Assembly: GCF_000341345.1 (NCBI RefSeq)
Contig: NC_020302.1
Location: forward strand, 848,075-912,074
Source: Corynebacterium halotolerans YIM 70093 = DSM 44683
Lineage (GTDB): Bacteria; Actinomycetota; Actinomycetes; Mycobacteriales; Mycobacteriaceae
DNA: 64,000 bases
Direction of reading: 5' to 3'
Every line of letters begins with the position of its first letter. Positions within the stretch are counted from its first letter, which is position 1. Below, piece by piece: positions 50,402-59,014 of this stretch. The position numbers and the translations under genes were made by a program. The notes below the pieces were generated by a model. The model did not search any database. It saw nothing but the letters and a program-made list of their open reading frames with translations, and was not told the origin of the DNA.

Positions 50402-51118
50402 TCAGCCGCGGTGACGACGGGAACCGCTGTCGGAGGATTCGCGGTCGTCGTCGGTGTCCCGGGTCTGCTCGTCGCCCTGTTTGCCCTGTTTGCCCTGCTT
50501 GCCTTGTTTGCGGCGGCGGGCGCGCACCAGCAGGAAGACGAACACGGCGACGAGCGCCACGGCGAGGAGGATGTACACCACGGTCGAGTACTGGTCGATG
50601 TACCCGGACACGACGTCGTAGCTCTCGCCGAGCCACATGCCCAGGCCGATGAGTACACCGTTCCACAGCCCCGAGCCGGCCAGTGTCAGCAGTCCGAACT
50701 TGAGCGGGTTCATGCGGTCGACGCCCGCGGGGATGGAGATCAGCGAGCGCACGCCCGGCACGAGCCGGCCGAAGAAGACGGACCACGGTCCGTAGCGGTC
50801 GAACCAGTGCAGGGCCTTGTCGACGTCCTCGGACTCCACCAGCCACATCCGGTCGGCGATGCGCCGCAGCCGGTCGGCACCGATCGCCGCCCCCAGCCAG
50901 TAGAGCAGGAAGGCGCCGATCACGGAGCCGGCCGTGGCCCACAGGAACGCGGAGAAGACATTGAGCTCACCGACCGAGACGGTGAAGCCCGCCAGCGGCA
51001 GGACCACCTCGGAGGGGATCGGCGGGAAGAGATTCTCCAGCAGGATGGCGATGCCGACCCCGGGGCCGCCGAGAACCTCCATGAGTGAGACAATCCAGTC
51101 GACGATGGAGTTGAGCAC
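50402..51118 (-). CDS. DedA-family membrane protein
   Basis: A 238-residue protein with the DedA/SNARE-associated fold. Landmarks: IAILLENLFPPIPSEVVLPL (helix 1 and reentrant loop), GSVIGAFLLYWLGAAIG, and FFGRLVPGVRSLISIPAGVDRM with the conserved arginines. DedA proteins act as lipid scramblases/flippases and support proton-dependent envelope homeostasis. The C-terminal cytoplasmic tail contains four copies of K-Q-G followed by acidic residues. GTG 51118 has GGGAAGG upstream. Confidence 0.88.
   Translation of the reverse strand: MLNSIVDWIVSLMEVLGGPGVGIAILLENLFPPIPSEVVLPLAGFTVSVGELNVFSAFLWATAGSVIGAFLLYWLGAAIGADRLRRIADRMWLVESEDVDKALHWFDRYGPWSVFFGRLVPGVRSLISIPAGVDRMNPLKFGLLTLAGSGLWNGVLIGLGMWLGESYDVVSGYIDQYSTVVYILLAVALVAVFVFLLVRARRRKQGKQGKQGKQGDEQTRDTDDDRESSDSGSRRHRG
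50474..50509. repeat. Four 9-bp tandem repeats in the dedA 3' end
   Basis: Four units of GCCCTGTTT (third unit GCCCTGCTT, fourth GCCTTGTTT) run in tandem. On the minus strand they encode K-Q-G repeats in the DedA tail. The unit length is a multiple of three, so copy-number change would keep the frame. Confidence 0.85.
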
Positions 51119-51222
51119 GGTGGAGCCTTCCCGGATCAGGTGCAGATGCGGCCATCATACTGCCGCAGACGCCTGATCGGTGCCTGGCAGAACGTCCCCG
51201 AGTCCGGTGCCAGTTTCCTGTG

Positions 51223-51789
51223 TCAGCTTCCGTCCTCGAGCTCGCGCATGCGCTTTGCGGCGTGCTCGACGCGGGCCTTGCGGTTCTTCTCCTCGATCTC
51301 CTTGAGCTCGGCGTAGGTCTTCTGGTCGGAATCGGAGAACCGGTAGATCAGGCGGGGCAGCGACATGGTGACCACCAGCGACGGCCACACCATCCACGCC
51401 CAGTTCACGCCGACGGCGAACTGGAGGATGAGGAACACCAGCAGGGTGACGCCGAAGATCGCCCCGTCCATGTTCTCGACTTTCCTGCCCCGGTTCCTGA
51501 TCTGCTGCATCTCCCGCAGCTCGGCGTCGTGCGCGGACACGGCGCGGCCCGGCTCCTGCGGGGTGACGGGGAGCAGCGCCTGGAAGCCCTCCGGGTCCGC
51601 CCGGAAGGGCAGGCCCCCGGGCAGGTCGGAGAAGAGCGGCCGCAGCTCCCCGACCGTGCGGGCCGTCGTGGCGGCCCGGGTGCGCTCGTCGAACTCGCCG
51701 TCGTCGAGGCGCCCGTCCGTGTAGTGGGTGGACAGCGCCTGCAGGGCATGGATGCGGTCGGAGTCGCTCAGGCGCAGGTGATCATCCAT
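51223..51789 (-). CDS. DUF1707 protein with two membrane helices
   Basis: A 188-residue protein. Residues 5-58 are the DUF1707 (SHOCT-like) domain: LRLSDSDRIHALQALSTHYT, then DGRLDDGEFDERTRAATTAR. Two hydrophobic stretches follow at about 108-125 (GAIFGVTLLVFLILQFAV) and 129-146 (WAWMVWPSLVVTMSLP). A basic coiled-coil-like tail (KEIEEKNRKARVEHAAKRM) ends it. Function unknown; DUF1707 proteins are abundant in actinobacteria. ATG 51789 lies 7 nt after TAACTT, which suggests a leaderless mRNA. Confidence 0.83.
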   Translation of the reverse strand: MDDHLRLSDSDRIHALQALSTHYTDGRLDDGEFDERTRAATTARTVGELRPLFSDLPGGLPFRADPEGFQALLPVTPQEPGRAVSAHDAELREMQQIRNRGRKVENMDGAIFGVTLLVFLILQFAVGVNWAWMVWPSLVVTMSLPRLIYRFSDSDQKTYAELKEIEEKNRKARVEHAAKRMRELEDGS

Positions 51790-51984
51790 GACACCAAAGT
51801 TAGCGCTCGCCGTCCCGCCGCGTCGGCGTCTTCGTTAACTGGTCCTCGACGTGGACCCCGCGGAGCGTGCCCGTCAGCAGCAAGCCGCGAGGTCGTCAAC
51901 CGCGTGGTCAGGGCCGTCAGGACCGGATGTCGGATGGTCACCGCCGCACGGGTACTCCGGTCCTGTTTTCGCTAGCGTGGACCC

Positions 51985-52398
51985 ATGAAGCTCATCCTCA
52001 ACCTCATCTGGTTCGTCTTCGGTGGTTTCTTCCTCGCTCTCGGCTACTTCCTCTTCGGCATCATCGCCTGCATCCTGATCATCACCATCCCCGCCGGCGT
52101 GGCCTCCTTCCGCATGGCCTCCTTCGCCATCTGGCCCTTCGGCCGCTCCGTCATCCAACCGGTGGAGGGGGCAGGGGGACTGTCCACCGTCACGAACGCC
52201 ATCTGGTTCGTGATCGCCGGGCTGTGGCTGGCCATCGGCCACATCACCACGGCGGCGGCGCAGGCCATCACCATCATCGGCATCCCGCTGGCGATCGCGA
52301 ACATCAAGATGATCCCCGTGACCTGCTTCCCCTTCGGCAAACAGATCGTGCCCTCCGACCAGATCCCGTACGGCTATGAACCGATGGTCAAGCTGTAG
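51985..52398 (+). CDS. yccF: YccF-family inner membrane protein
   Basis: A 137-residue protein with two copies of a hydrophobic hairpin: NLIWFVFGGFFLALGYFLFG with FRMASFAIWPFGR, then NAIWFVIAGLWLAIGHITTA with IKMIPVTCFPFGKQIVP. The duplicated N-x-I-W-F...P-F-G pattern is the YccF (DUF307) signature. Function unknown. ATG 51985 follows TAGCGT by 6 nt. The methyltransferase GTG directly abuts its stop codon, so the second gene depends on this one. Confidence 0.88.
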   Translation: MKLILNLIWFVFGGFFLALGYFLFGIIACILIITIPAGVASFRMASFAIWPFGRSVIQPVEGAGGLSTVTNAIWFVIAGLWLAIGHITTAAAQAITIIGIPLAIANIKMIPVTCFPFGKQIVPSDQIPYGYEPMVKL

Positions 52399-53031
52399 GT
52401 GATCCGGGAAGTACTCGCGGCCCTCAACGCCCGACACCCCTGGAGCCACAACGACCACTTCCATCCCTGACTCCTGCGGTCGCTGCCGCCGGTGCGGGGA
52501 GCCGCGCTCGACGTCGGTTACGGGGAAGGCCGGCTGGTGCGCCGGCTGGCCCCGCACGTCGGGCAGGTCACGGGCATCGACACCGACCCGGCGATCATCG
52601 ATGCCGCGCGGGCCCGGGGTGTGCCCGCCAACGCCGCCTTCCGGGTCGGCGGGTTGGCGGAGGTGCGCGGCCGCTTCGACGTCGTCACCATGGTCGCGGT
52701 GCTCCACCACCTGCGGGCCCGCGAGGCCCTGGAGCAGGTCGTCGGGTTGCTCAACCCCGGAGGGCGCTTCCTCTGCGTCGGGCTGGCGCGTGTCGACGGC
52801 GCGGTCGACCTCGCCTGGGACGTGCTCAACGCCGCGACGAATCCGGTGATCGGCGTCCTCAAACACCCGCGGGTCAACCGCGGGGCGATCGCCGAACCCG
52901 CCTTCCGGACCGTTGAACCCACGCTCGCGCTGGATGAACTGCGGACCGTGGGCGCCGAGGTGATGCCCGGGCTGCGGGTGCGCCGCCGGCAGGGCTTCCG
53001 CCACACCCTCAAGTGGACCCGGCCGGGGTGA
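52399..53031 (+). pseudogene. SAM-dependent methyltransferase gene with an in-frame TGA stop
   Basis: From GTG 52399, immediately after the yccF stop, the frame reads VIREVLAALNARHPWSHNDH FHP, a typical N-terminus for small actinobacterial methyltransferases. It is then interrupted by TGA at 52468-52470, where relatives of this kind would be expected to carry a sense codon. The same frame continues without a stop to 53031, through motif I (LDVGYGEGRLVRRL), the acidic TGIDTDPAIIDAARARG and VTMVAVLHHL. Either the gene is a recent pseudogene, a shorter product of 179 residues starts at GTG 52492, or the base call is wrong. A start at 52492 would remove the helices ahead of motif I. Confidence 0.75.
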
Positions 53032-53041
53032 TGCCCCCGGC

Positions 53042-54445
53042 TCAGAAGGGTGGCGCGTCATCCTGCTCCTCCCTGATCATCCGGGGCGGGTGCTGTCCGG
53101 CCGGTCCGGGGCGGGGCCCCTTCCGGCTCTGCTCCCGACGCCGGGCCTCGGCCTTCGCGCGGGCGCGTTCGTGGCGGCGGGCGCGGCGCTGGCTCAACGT
53201 CTGCACCCAGCGACGCTGCTTCGGTGCCAGCGGCCCCTCCGCCTCGTCGACCACCCACCGACCGTCGGCGAAGAGCCAGATCACGTCGCCGGTGTGGGCG
53301 TCGAGCGCGTAGTGGACCTGGCCGTCCGACTTCCGGTTGTGGTGGTGCTGGCACAGGCACACCATGTTGGCGGCCGCCGTGGGGCCGCCGTCGCGGTGGT
53401 TGATCCGGTGGTCTTTCTGAGAGTAGACCGCCGGCCGGTTGCAGCCGGGCCAGCGGCAGGTGCCGTCGCGGCCCTCCAGGTAGGCCCGGATGGCCGGGTT
53501 GGGCCGGTAGCCCGCCACCTCCGCCTCGGCCGCCTCGGCCATGTCCCGGACCTTGGCGGCCATCTCCACCGCGCGTTCGGTGCATTCCCGGTCCAGCCAA
53601 CCGACGGGCTGGAGGAAACCGGGGGCGTCGTCGACGTCGTGGGCGAGGTAGACGTCGAGGACCACCTGGACCTGGATCTTCTCCAGCAGGAGAGCCGTGA
53701 GGGCCCGGGCGAAGCTGCAGCCGTGCTCGGTGGCGTAGGTGCGCACGGCCTTCTCGACGCTCGCGTAGGTCAGCGCATCCAGGCGGAACTCAGTGGTCAC
53801 CGAACCGTCGGCGTCGGTGTGGGAGCGGTAGGAGTTCGACGCCCGGGATTCCTCGGCGTCGTCGACGCCTTCAGGCTCATCCGGGTTCTCTGCGTCCTCC
53901 ATGCCCGCAGTGTCCTCCGTTTCCTCGATCTTCTCCAGCATCCGGATCACTCCCCGGATCTTGCGGGTGATCGACGCCGGGGTGGGCAGCAGCGGGTTGG
54001 GACGGGTGGGGGAGAGGTGCTCGGTGAGGATGTCGTCGAGGGTTTCCCAGAAGAAGGGGTCGTCGTAGAGGTCGGTCGACAGTCCGATCAGCGCCTCGTC
54101 GATCTTTCTCAGGTGGAACATGTCCAGGTGGTGCAGCTCCTCGACCAGCTCCCGCAGGGCGGGCAGTTTGTCGAGGGTGTCCAGGGCCTCCAGATTCGAG
54201 GCGATGAAGCGCGGGGAGCTGCCGATCGAACGGGCCAGGCCGGCGGCGACTGTGGTCCAGTCGCGTTCGTCGGCGTGAAAATCCGTGGGCATGCACGCCC
54301 GCCAGGACTTGTATTCGGCCACGCGTGCTAAACGACGCGTCGCCGCCAGTGGGTCCGAGGTGGAGCAGACGGAGAAGTAGGCTTCAGGGGCATTCGTACC
54401 GGTAATGGGAAAGATCACCTCCCTGGAAGGTGGTCGGTTCGTCAT
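53042..54445 (-). CDS. DUF222/HNH endonuclease-domain protein (13E12-repeat type)
   Basis: A long DUF222 region (AYFSVCSTSDPLAATRRLAR through SFARALTALLLEKIQVQVVL) is followed by an HNH nuclease module: GTCRWPGCNRPAVYSQKDHR, INHRDGGPT and MVCLCQHHHNRK. The C-terminus is very basic and disordered. The family is multicopy in Corynebacteriales and mycobacteria (REP13E12-like); its role is unknown. The start is uncertain. ATG 54445, ATG 54505 and GTG 54517 are in frame but lack ribosome sites. The best Shine-Dalgarno in the region (GGGAGGTGATC, 54423-54413) precedes an ATT codon at 54406, which would give a family-like N-terminus. Confidence 0.8.
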   Translation of the reverse strand: MTNRPPSREVIFPITGTNAPEAYFSVCSTSDPLAATRRLARVAEYKSWRACMPTDFHADERDWTTVAAGLARSIGSSPRFIASNLEALDTLDKLPALRELVEELHHLDMFHLRKIDEALIGLSTDLYDDPFFWETLDDILTEHLSPTRPNPLLPTPASITRKIRGVIRMLEKIEETEDTAGMEDAENPDEPEGVDDAEESRASNSYRSHTDADGSVTTEFRLDALTYASVEKAVRTYATEHGCSFARALTALLLEKIQVQVVLDVYLAHDVDDAPGFLQPVGWLDRECTERAVEMAAKVRDMAEAAEAEVAGYRPNPAIRAYLEGRDGTCRWPGCNRPAVYSQKDHRINHRDGGPTAAANMVCLCQHHHNRKSDGQVHYALDAHTGDVIWLFADGRWVVDEAEGPLAPKQRRWVQTLSQRRARRHERARAKAEARRREQSRKGPRPGPAGQHPPRMIREEQDDAPPF

Positions 54446-54545
54446 GGCTGTGAAGCAGTTCGAACACCAGATCATGTGTTCGATTGCCAAGTTAGGACAT
54501 GCCATGGACACGACCACCCCCGCGGGGGTGATTCACATGAATAAA

Positions 54546-54580
54546 CCCCCGCGAGCAGGAGGACTTCCTGCTCGCGGGGG
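54546..54580 (-). terminator. pgi terminator
   Basis: A perfect 15-bp stem (54546-54560 with 54566-54580) lies 33 nt beyond the pgi stop and is followed on the minus strand by GTTTATTC. A separate palindrome (ACCCCCGCGGGGGT) lies next to it. Confidence 0.88.
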
Positions 54581-54613
54581 CCGACGCCGTCGAACGCGGC
54601 GTCGATAAGCGTT

Positions 54614-56251
54614 CTAGCGCTGCGAGCGGTACCAGCTGATCAGCGCGTCGGTGGAGGCGTCGCCGGAGTCGGGCCCCTCCTCGCCGGAGACGGCCGCGGC
54701 CAGTGACTTGGCCTGTTGCTTGCCCAGCTCCACGCCCCACTGGTCGAAGGAGTTGATGTCCCAGATGACGCCCTGGACGAAGGTGATGTGCTCGTAGAGC
54801 GCGATCAACGCGCCGAGCACGGCCGGGGTGAGCTCCTCGGCGAGGATGGTCGTCGAGGGGCGGTTACCGGGCATGACCTTGTGCGGAACGAGCGCGGCAT
54901 CGACCCCCTCCGCCTCGATCTCCCCGGCCGTCTTTCCGAAGGCCAGTACCTTGGTCTGGGCGAAGAAATTGCCCATGAGCAGGTCGTGCATGGAACCCTC
55001 ACCGGTGGCGGTGGGCAGGTCCTCCTTCGGACGGGCGAAGCCGATGAAGTCGGCCGGCACGATGCGGGTGCCCTGGTGCATGAGCTGGAAGAAGGCGTGC
55101 TGACCGTTGGTGCCCGGCTCGCCCCAGTAGATCTCACCGGTGCCGTACTCCACGGCCCCGCCGTCGCGACGCACGGACTTGCCGTTGGACTCCATGGTCA
55201 GCTGCTGCAGGTAGGCGGGGAAACGTGCCAGGTCCTGGGAGTAGGGGAGTACCGCGTGGGTGTCCGCGCCGTGGAAGTTGGCGTACCAGACGCCCAGCAG
55301 CGCCATGAGCACGGGCACGTTCTGGTCGAACTGCGTGGAGCGGAAGTGCTCGTCCATCGCCCGGAAACCCTCGAGGAAGCGCATGAAGTCCAGGGGGCCG
55401 ATGACCGCCATGAGCGACAGGCCGATGGCGGAGTCGACGGAGTAGCGCCCGCCCACCCAGTCCCAGAACGGGAACATGTTGGCGGTGTCGATGCCGAACT
55501 CGGCGACCTTCTCCGCGTTGGTGCTCACCGCGACGAAGTGCTTGGCGACGGCCGACTCGTCCCCGTCGAAGGCGTCGAGCAGCCAACGCTTCGCGGCGTG
55601 GGCGTTGGCCAGGGTCTCCTGGGTGGTGAAGGTCTTGGAGGCCACGATGAACAGGGTGGAACCCGGATCGAGCTCATCCAGGACCGAGACCAGGTCCGCC
55701 GGATCGACGTTGGAGACGAACTCCGCGGTGATACCGGCGGTGGCGTACGAGCGCAGTGCCCGGGTGGCCATGGCCGGGCCCAGATCCGAGCCGCCGATGC
55801 CGATGTTGACCACCTTCTTGATGGTGTGGCCGGTGTGGCCGAGCCAGTTGCCCGAACGCAGCGCGGAGGCGAAGTCGCGCATCCGGCCGAGCACCTCGTG
55901 GACGTCCGCCGCGACGTCCTGACCGTCGACGCTCAGATCCTCCTCGACCGGCAGCCGCAGCGCGGTGTGCAGCACCGCACGGTCCTCGGTGTTGTTGATG
56001 CGCTCGCCGGTGAACATCTCCTCGATCCGCTCGCCCAGCTCCGCCTTCTTGGCCAGCACGACCAGAGCGTCACGGGTCTCGTCGTCGATGAGGTTCTTCG
56101 ACAGATCCACATGCAGCCCGGCGGCGTCGAAGGTGTACTTCTCGACGCGCTCCGGGTCGGAGGCGAACAGCTCGCGCAGAGTCTGGGTCTGCTTCTGCTC
56201 GAAGTGGGTCTCGAGATACTTCCACTCTTCCGAAGATGTCATGTCGGCCAT
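54614..56251 (-). CDS. pgi: Glucose-6-phosphate isomerase
   Basis: A 545-residue phosphoglucose isomerase that interconverts glucose-6-phosphate and fructose-6-phosphate. Key blocks are [35 protein letters not shown] with the phosphate-binding residues, [19 protein letters not shown], the catalytic [19 protein letters not shown] and [17 protein letters not shown] 56251 ([10 protein letters not shown]) has AGGAG eight to nine bases upstream and gives the family N-terminus. An upstream open extension overlaps the divergent gene and is rejected. Very similar to C. glutamicum Pgi. Confidence 0.97.
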   Translation of the reverse strand: MADMTSSEEWKYLETHFEQKQTQTLRELFASDPERVEKYTFDAAGLHVDLSKNLIDDETRDALVVLAKKAELGERIEEMFTGERINNTEDRAVLHTALRLPVEEDLSVDGQDVAADVHEVLGRMRDFASALRSGNWLGHTGHTIKKVVNIGIGGSDLGPAMATRALRSYATAGITAEFVSNVDPADLVSVLDELDPGSTLFIVASKTFTTQETLANAHAAKRWLLDAFDGDESAVAKHFVAVSTNAEKVAEFGIDTANMFPFWDWVGGRYSVDSAIGLSLMAVIGPLDFMRFLEGFRAMDEHFRSTQFDQNVPVLMALLGVWYANFHGADTHAVLPYSQDLARFPAYLQQLTMESNGKSVRRDGGAVEYGTGEIYWGEPGTNGQHAFFQLMHQGTRIVPADFIGFARPKEDLPTATGEGSMHDLLMGNFFAQTKVLAFGKTAGEIEAEGVDAALVPHKVMPGNRPSTTILAEELTPAVLGALIALYEHITFVQGVIWDINSFDQWGVELGKQQAKSLAAAVSGEEGPDSGDASTDALISWYRSQR

Positions 56252-56378
56252 GGCGACGGCTCCTATTGCTGCGTTAACGGACTCAACCTTTCCCACGAAT
56301 GTAGTGAAGAACCTCCCCCGTCGCCGGGTATCCGGCTTTTCGGTGCCACGGACACGCATCGGGGGCACAATGGGGGCC

Positions 56379-56699
56379 ATGAGCATTGTCAAGATCAACG
56401 CATTGTCCGTGCCTGAGGGCTCCGGCGAGGAGCTGGAGAAGCGCTTCGCGGCCCGCAAACACGCCGTCGACTCCTCCCCGGGCTTCGAGGGATTCCAGCT
56501 GCTGCGCCCGGTGGCGGGGGAGAACCGTTACTTCGTGGTCACCCGCTGGGCCGACCAGGCATCCTACGAGGCGTGGCGTGACGGCGACGCCCGCGCCGCC
56601 CACGGCGAAGGCGAGGGGCAGCAGCCGCGCAAGCCTGTGGCCTCGGGCGCCGAACTCCTCGAGTTCGAGGTCGTGCTCGACTCCACGAAAGAAGATTAA
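56379..56699 (+). CDS. Antibiotic biosynthesis monooxygenase (ABM)-domain protein
   Basis: A 106-residue protein with the dimeric ferredoxin-like ABM fold: [20 protein letters not shown], then [19 protein letters not shown] and [20 protein letters not shown]. The layout resembles IsdG/MhuD-type haem-degrading enzymes, but haem binding is not proven by sequence; quinol monooxygenases have the same fold. ATG 56379 lies 7 nt after CACAAT, a probable leaderless start. The aldehyde dehydrogenase gene follows after 17 nt. Confidence 0.8.
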   Translation: MSIVKINALSVPEGSGEELEKRFAARKHAVDSSPGFEGFQLLRPVAGENRYFVVTRWADQASYEAWRDGDARAAHGEGEGQQPRKPVASGAELLEFEVVLDSTKED

Positions 56700-56716
56700 G
56701 GAGTAAAGGTGGGGGC

Positions 56717-58204
56717 ATGACCTCCACCGACTCCGCCACTGACATTGACCTGAAGAAACTGATCAATGACACCCCGAAGGGCCTGTTCATCGACGGCGAG
56801 TTCACCGCCGCCGAGAACAAGGAGACCTTCGAGGTGATCAACCCCGCCGACGGGGACGTGCTCGCCGAGGTGGCCTCCGCCTCCGAGGCCGACGCCCGTC
56901 GCGCGCTGGATTCCATCTGTGCCGCTCAGGACGGGTGGGCCGCCACCCCGGCGCGGGAACGCTCCGAGATTCTGCGCCGGGCCTTTGAGATCCTGCGGGA
57001 GAACAGCGAGGAGCTGGCCTACCTGCAGTCCCTCGAGCTGGGGCGCGCACTGCCGGATTCCCGCAGCGAGGTGACCTACGGCTCCGAGTTCTTCCGCTGG
57101 TTCGCCGAGGAAGGCGTGCGCGTGCGCGGCGACTACCGGCATTCGCCGGCCGGACACTCCCGCATCGTGGTGCACCGCCAGCCGGTCGGCCCCTGCCTGG
57201 CGATCACGCCGTGGAACTTCCCGTTGGCGATGGGAGCGCGCAAGATCGCCCCGGCCCTGGCCGCCGGCTGCACCATGATCATCAAGCCGGCCTCGAAGAC
57301 TCCGCTGACCATGCTGTTCCTCGCGCAGGCACTCAAGGAGGCGGGCCTGCCCGACGGGGTGCTCGCCGTCGTGCCGACGGGCAGCAGCTCGAATGTCTCC
57401 GCCCTGCTTGACGACGCCCGCCTGCGCAAGCTCACCTTCACCGGCTCCACGGAGGTCGGCCAGATGCTCGCCGCGAAGGCGGCGGAGCACTCGATGAACG
57501 TCAGCCTCGAGCTGGGCGGCAACGCCCCCTTCGTGGTGCTCGAGGACGCCGACCTGGACACCGTGGTCACCGCGACCGTCACCGCGAAGATGCGCGGCGG
57601 CGGGCAGGTCTGCATCGCCGCCAACCGCTTCCTGGTTCATTCCTCACTCAAGGACGAGTTCATCCGGCGCACCTCCGCCGAGCTGGCGAAGTTCACCCTC
57701 GGCCGGGCCACCGACCCGGACGTGGACTTCGGCCCGCTCTCCGGAGCCGATCAGCTGGAGAAGGTCTCCGGACTCGTCGATGACGCCGTGGAACGCGGCG
57801 CCACCCGGCACCTGGGCGGCGAGCTGCCGGAGGGCCTGACCGAGGGCGGCTACTACTACCCGGCCACGGTCCTCAGCGATGTCCCGGTGGAGGCCGAGAT
57901 CTCCTCGGCCGAGATCTTCGGCCCGGTGGTGGCGGTGACCACCTTCGAGACCGACGAGGAGGCGGTGGCGTTGGCCAACGACACGCCCTACGGGTTGGCG
58001 GCCTACCTGTTCTCCGAGAACCTCACCCGCGTGTTCGACGTGGCCGAGCGCATCGAGGCCGGCATGATCGCCGTGAACAAGGGCGCGCTGTCCGATCCGG
58101 CCGCCCCTTTCGGCGGAGTCAAGGAATCCGGCAACGGGCGCGAGGGCGGCTTCGAGGGCATCGAGGAGTACCTGGAACCGAAGTTCATCTCGCTGCCGCT
58201 GTAG
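56717..58204 (+). CDS. NAD(P)-dependent aldehyde dehydrogenase (succinate-semialdehyde dehydrogenase-like)
   Basis: A 495-residue ALDH. Motifs: PVGPCLAITPWNFPLAMGAR with the catalytic asparagine, KPASKTPLTM and TFTGSTEVGQ in the Rossmann part, the general base E in LELGGNAPFVVL, the catalytic cysteine in GGQVCIAANRF, and EIFGPVVAV. It resembles GabD-type succinate-semialdehyde dehydrogenases. The residue after the cysteine is Ile where Thr is common. ATG 56717 has a GGTGGGGGC leader. It is cotranscribed with the ABM gene, which could supply a carbonyl substrate. Confidence 0.88.
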   Translation: MTSTDSATDIDLKKLINDTPKGLFIDGEFTAAENKETFEVINPADGDVLAEVASASEADARRALDSICAAQDGWAATPARERSEILRRAFEILRENSEELAYLQSLELGRALPDSRSEVTYGSEFFRWFAEEGVRVRGDYRHSPAGHSRIVVHRQPVGPCLAITPWNFPLAMGARKIAPALAAGCTMIIKPASKTPLTMLFLAQALKEAGLPDGVLAVVPTGSSSNVSALLDDARLRKLTFTGSTEVGQMLAAKAAEHSMNVSLELGGNAPFVVLEDADLDTVVTATVTAKMRGGGQVCIAANRFLVHSSLKDEFIRRTSAELAKFTLGRATDPDVDFGPLSGADQLEKVSGLVDDAVERGATRHLGGELPEGLTEGGYYYPATVLSDVPVEAEISSAEIFGPVVAVTTFETDEEAVALANDTPYGLAAYLFSENLTRVFDVAERIEAGMIAVNKGALSDPAAPFGGVKESGNGREGGFEGIEEYLEPKFISLPL

Positions 58205-58207
58205 CTG

Positions 58208-59014
58208 CTATACCAGCGGTTCCACCGCCCACGACCCGGGAAGTTGCGGCTCGGGTAGCAGTACGGACGGATCGTGACCGTAGTCGAGCACCAGTCGGGC
58301 CCGGTGCAGACGGCGGGCGAGCGGGAACACGGCGGGCGAGGAGGGCCCGGCGACCACGCGTCGAGTCTCCGCGAGCCACAGGGGTCCGGCGACGGCGTCA
58401 TCGTCCACGCGCACCGGGGAAGGGGAGGAGGACAGCAGAGCCGGATCCCCGGCGTCCCGCACCGCGCGGATGAGCCGGGAGTACTCGGCGGACAGGGCGT
58501 CCTCCTCTTGCTCCGCGGCCATCAGATGCAGCGTGACCAGCCACCGCGACGCTGGCACCGGTGGGGTGGCGGCGGGCTCCTCCGGGGTGGGATCCCACCG
58601 GGGAGCGGCACCGGTCCACGCCTGGCCAGGCACGAACGGCTCGACGTCCACCGCACTGAGGAAGCCGGGGAACGGATCGGGTCCGGCATGGTCCGCGAAG
58701 AACAGCTTCTCGTGGACCTCCTCATCGAAGTCCGGATTGACGCTGATGACGCAGTGCACCGTGAACAGCTCGAGGGACTCCGGTTCGGGGATGTCGCAGC
58801 GCAGTGCCTCATAGACGGCCGTGCAGCGCAGGTCCCACAGAAAGAACTCGTTGTCCTCCGGGGTGGGGAGACCGGAGATGAAGTGGATCCGGGCTTGTTC
58901 CGCCGGGATCCCGTTCAGCCGCTCGACGTAGAGTTTCTGGGCCCGGGCCAGCCGGTCAGGATGAGCAACGAAGGTCGTGGTGGCCAGGCGCGTGGGCCAG
59001 GGGGAGTCAGGCAT
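58208..59014 (-). CDS. Hypothetical protein cotranscribed with a PD-(D/E)XK-type protein
   Basis: A 268-residue soluble protein not recognised as a known family. It starts MPDSPWPTRLATTTFVAHPD, has ELFTVHCVISVNPDFDEEVH and ASRWLVTLHLMAAEQEEDAL segments, and ends LPGSWAVEPLV. Tryptophan- and proline-rich, with no signal peptide or membrane helix. Its ATG overlaps the upstream nuclease-like gene by 8 nt, so the two proteins are probably made together. It converges with the aldehyde dehydrogenase gene, leaving only 3 nt. Confidence 0.65.
   Translation of the reverse strand: MPDSPWPTRLATTTFVAHPDRLARAQKLYVERLNGIPAEQARIHFISGLPTPEDNEFFLWDLRCTAVYEALRCDIPEPESLELFTVHCVISVNPDFDEEVHEKLFFADHAGPDPFPGFLSAVDVEPFVPGQAWTGAAPRWDPTPEEPAATPPVPASRWLVTLHLMAAEQEEDALSAEYSRLIRAVRDAGDPALLSSSPSPVRVDDDAVAGPLWLAETRRVVAGPSSPAVFPLARRLHRARLVLDYGHDPSVLLPEPQLPGSWAVEPLV

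Noticed and set aside
50402-51118. CRISPR-like array from the short tandem repeats at 50474-50509
   Set aside because: The 9-bp units have no spacers and are simply codons of a KQG repeat in the DedA protein.
53042-54445. Mobile element around the HNH gene
   Set aside because: No terminal repeats, target duplications, transposase or integrase are visible; the family is common as a resident gene in this order.
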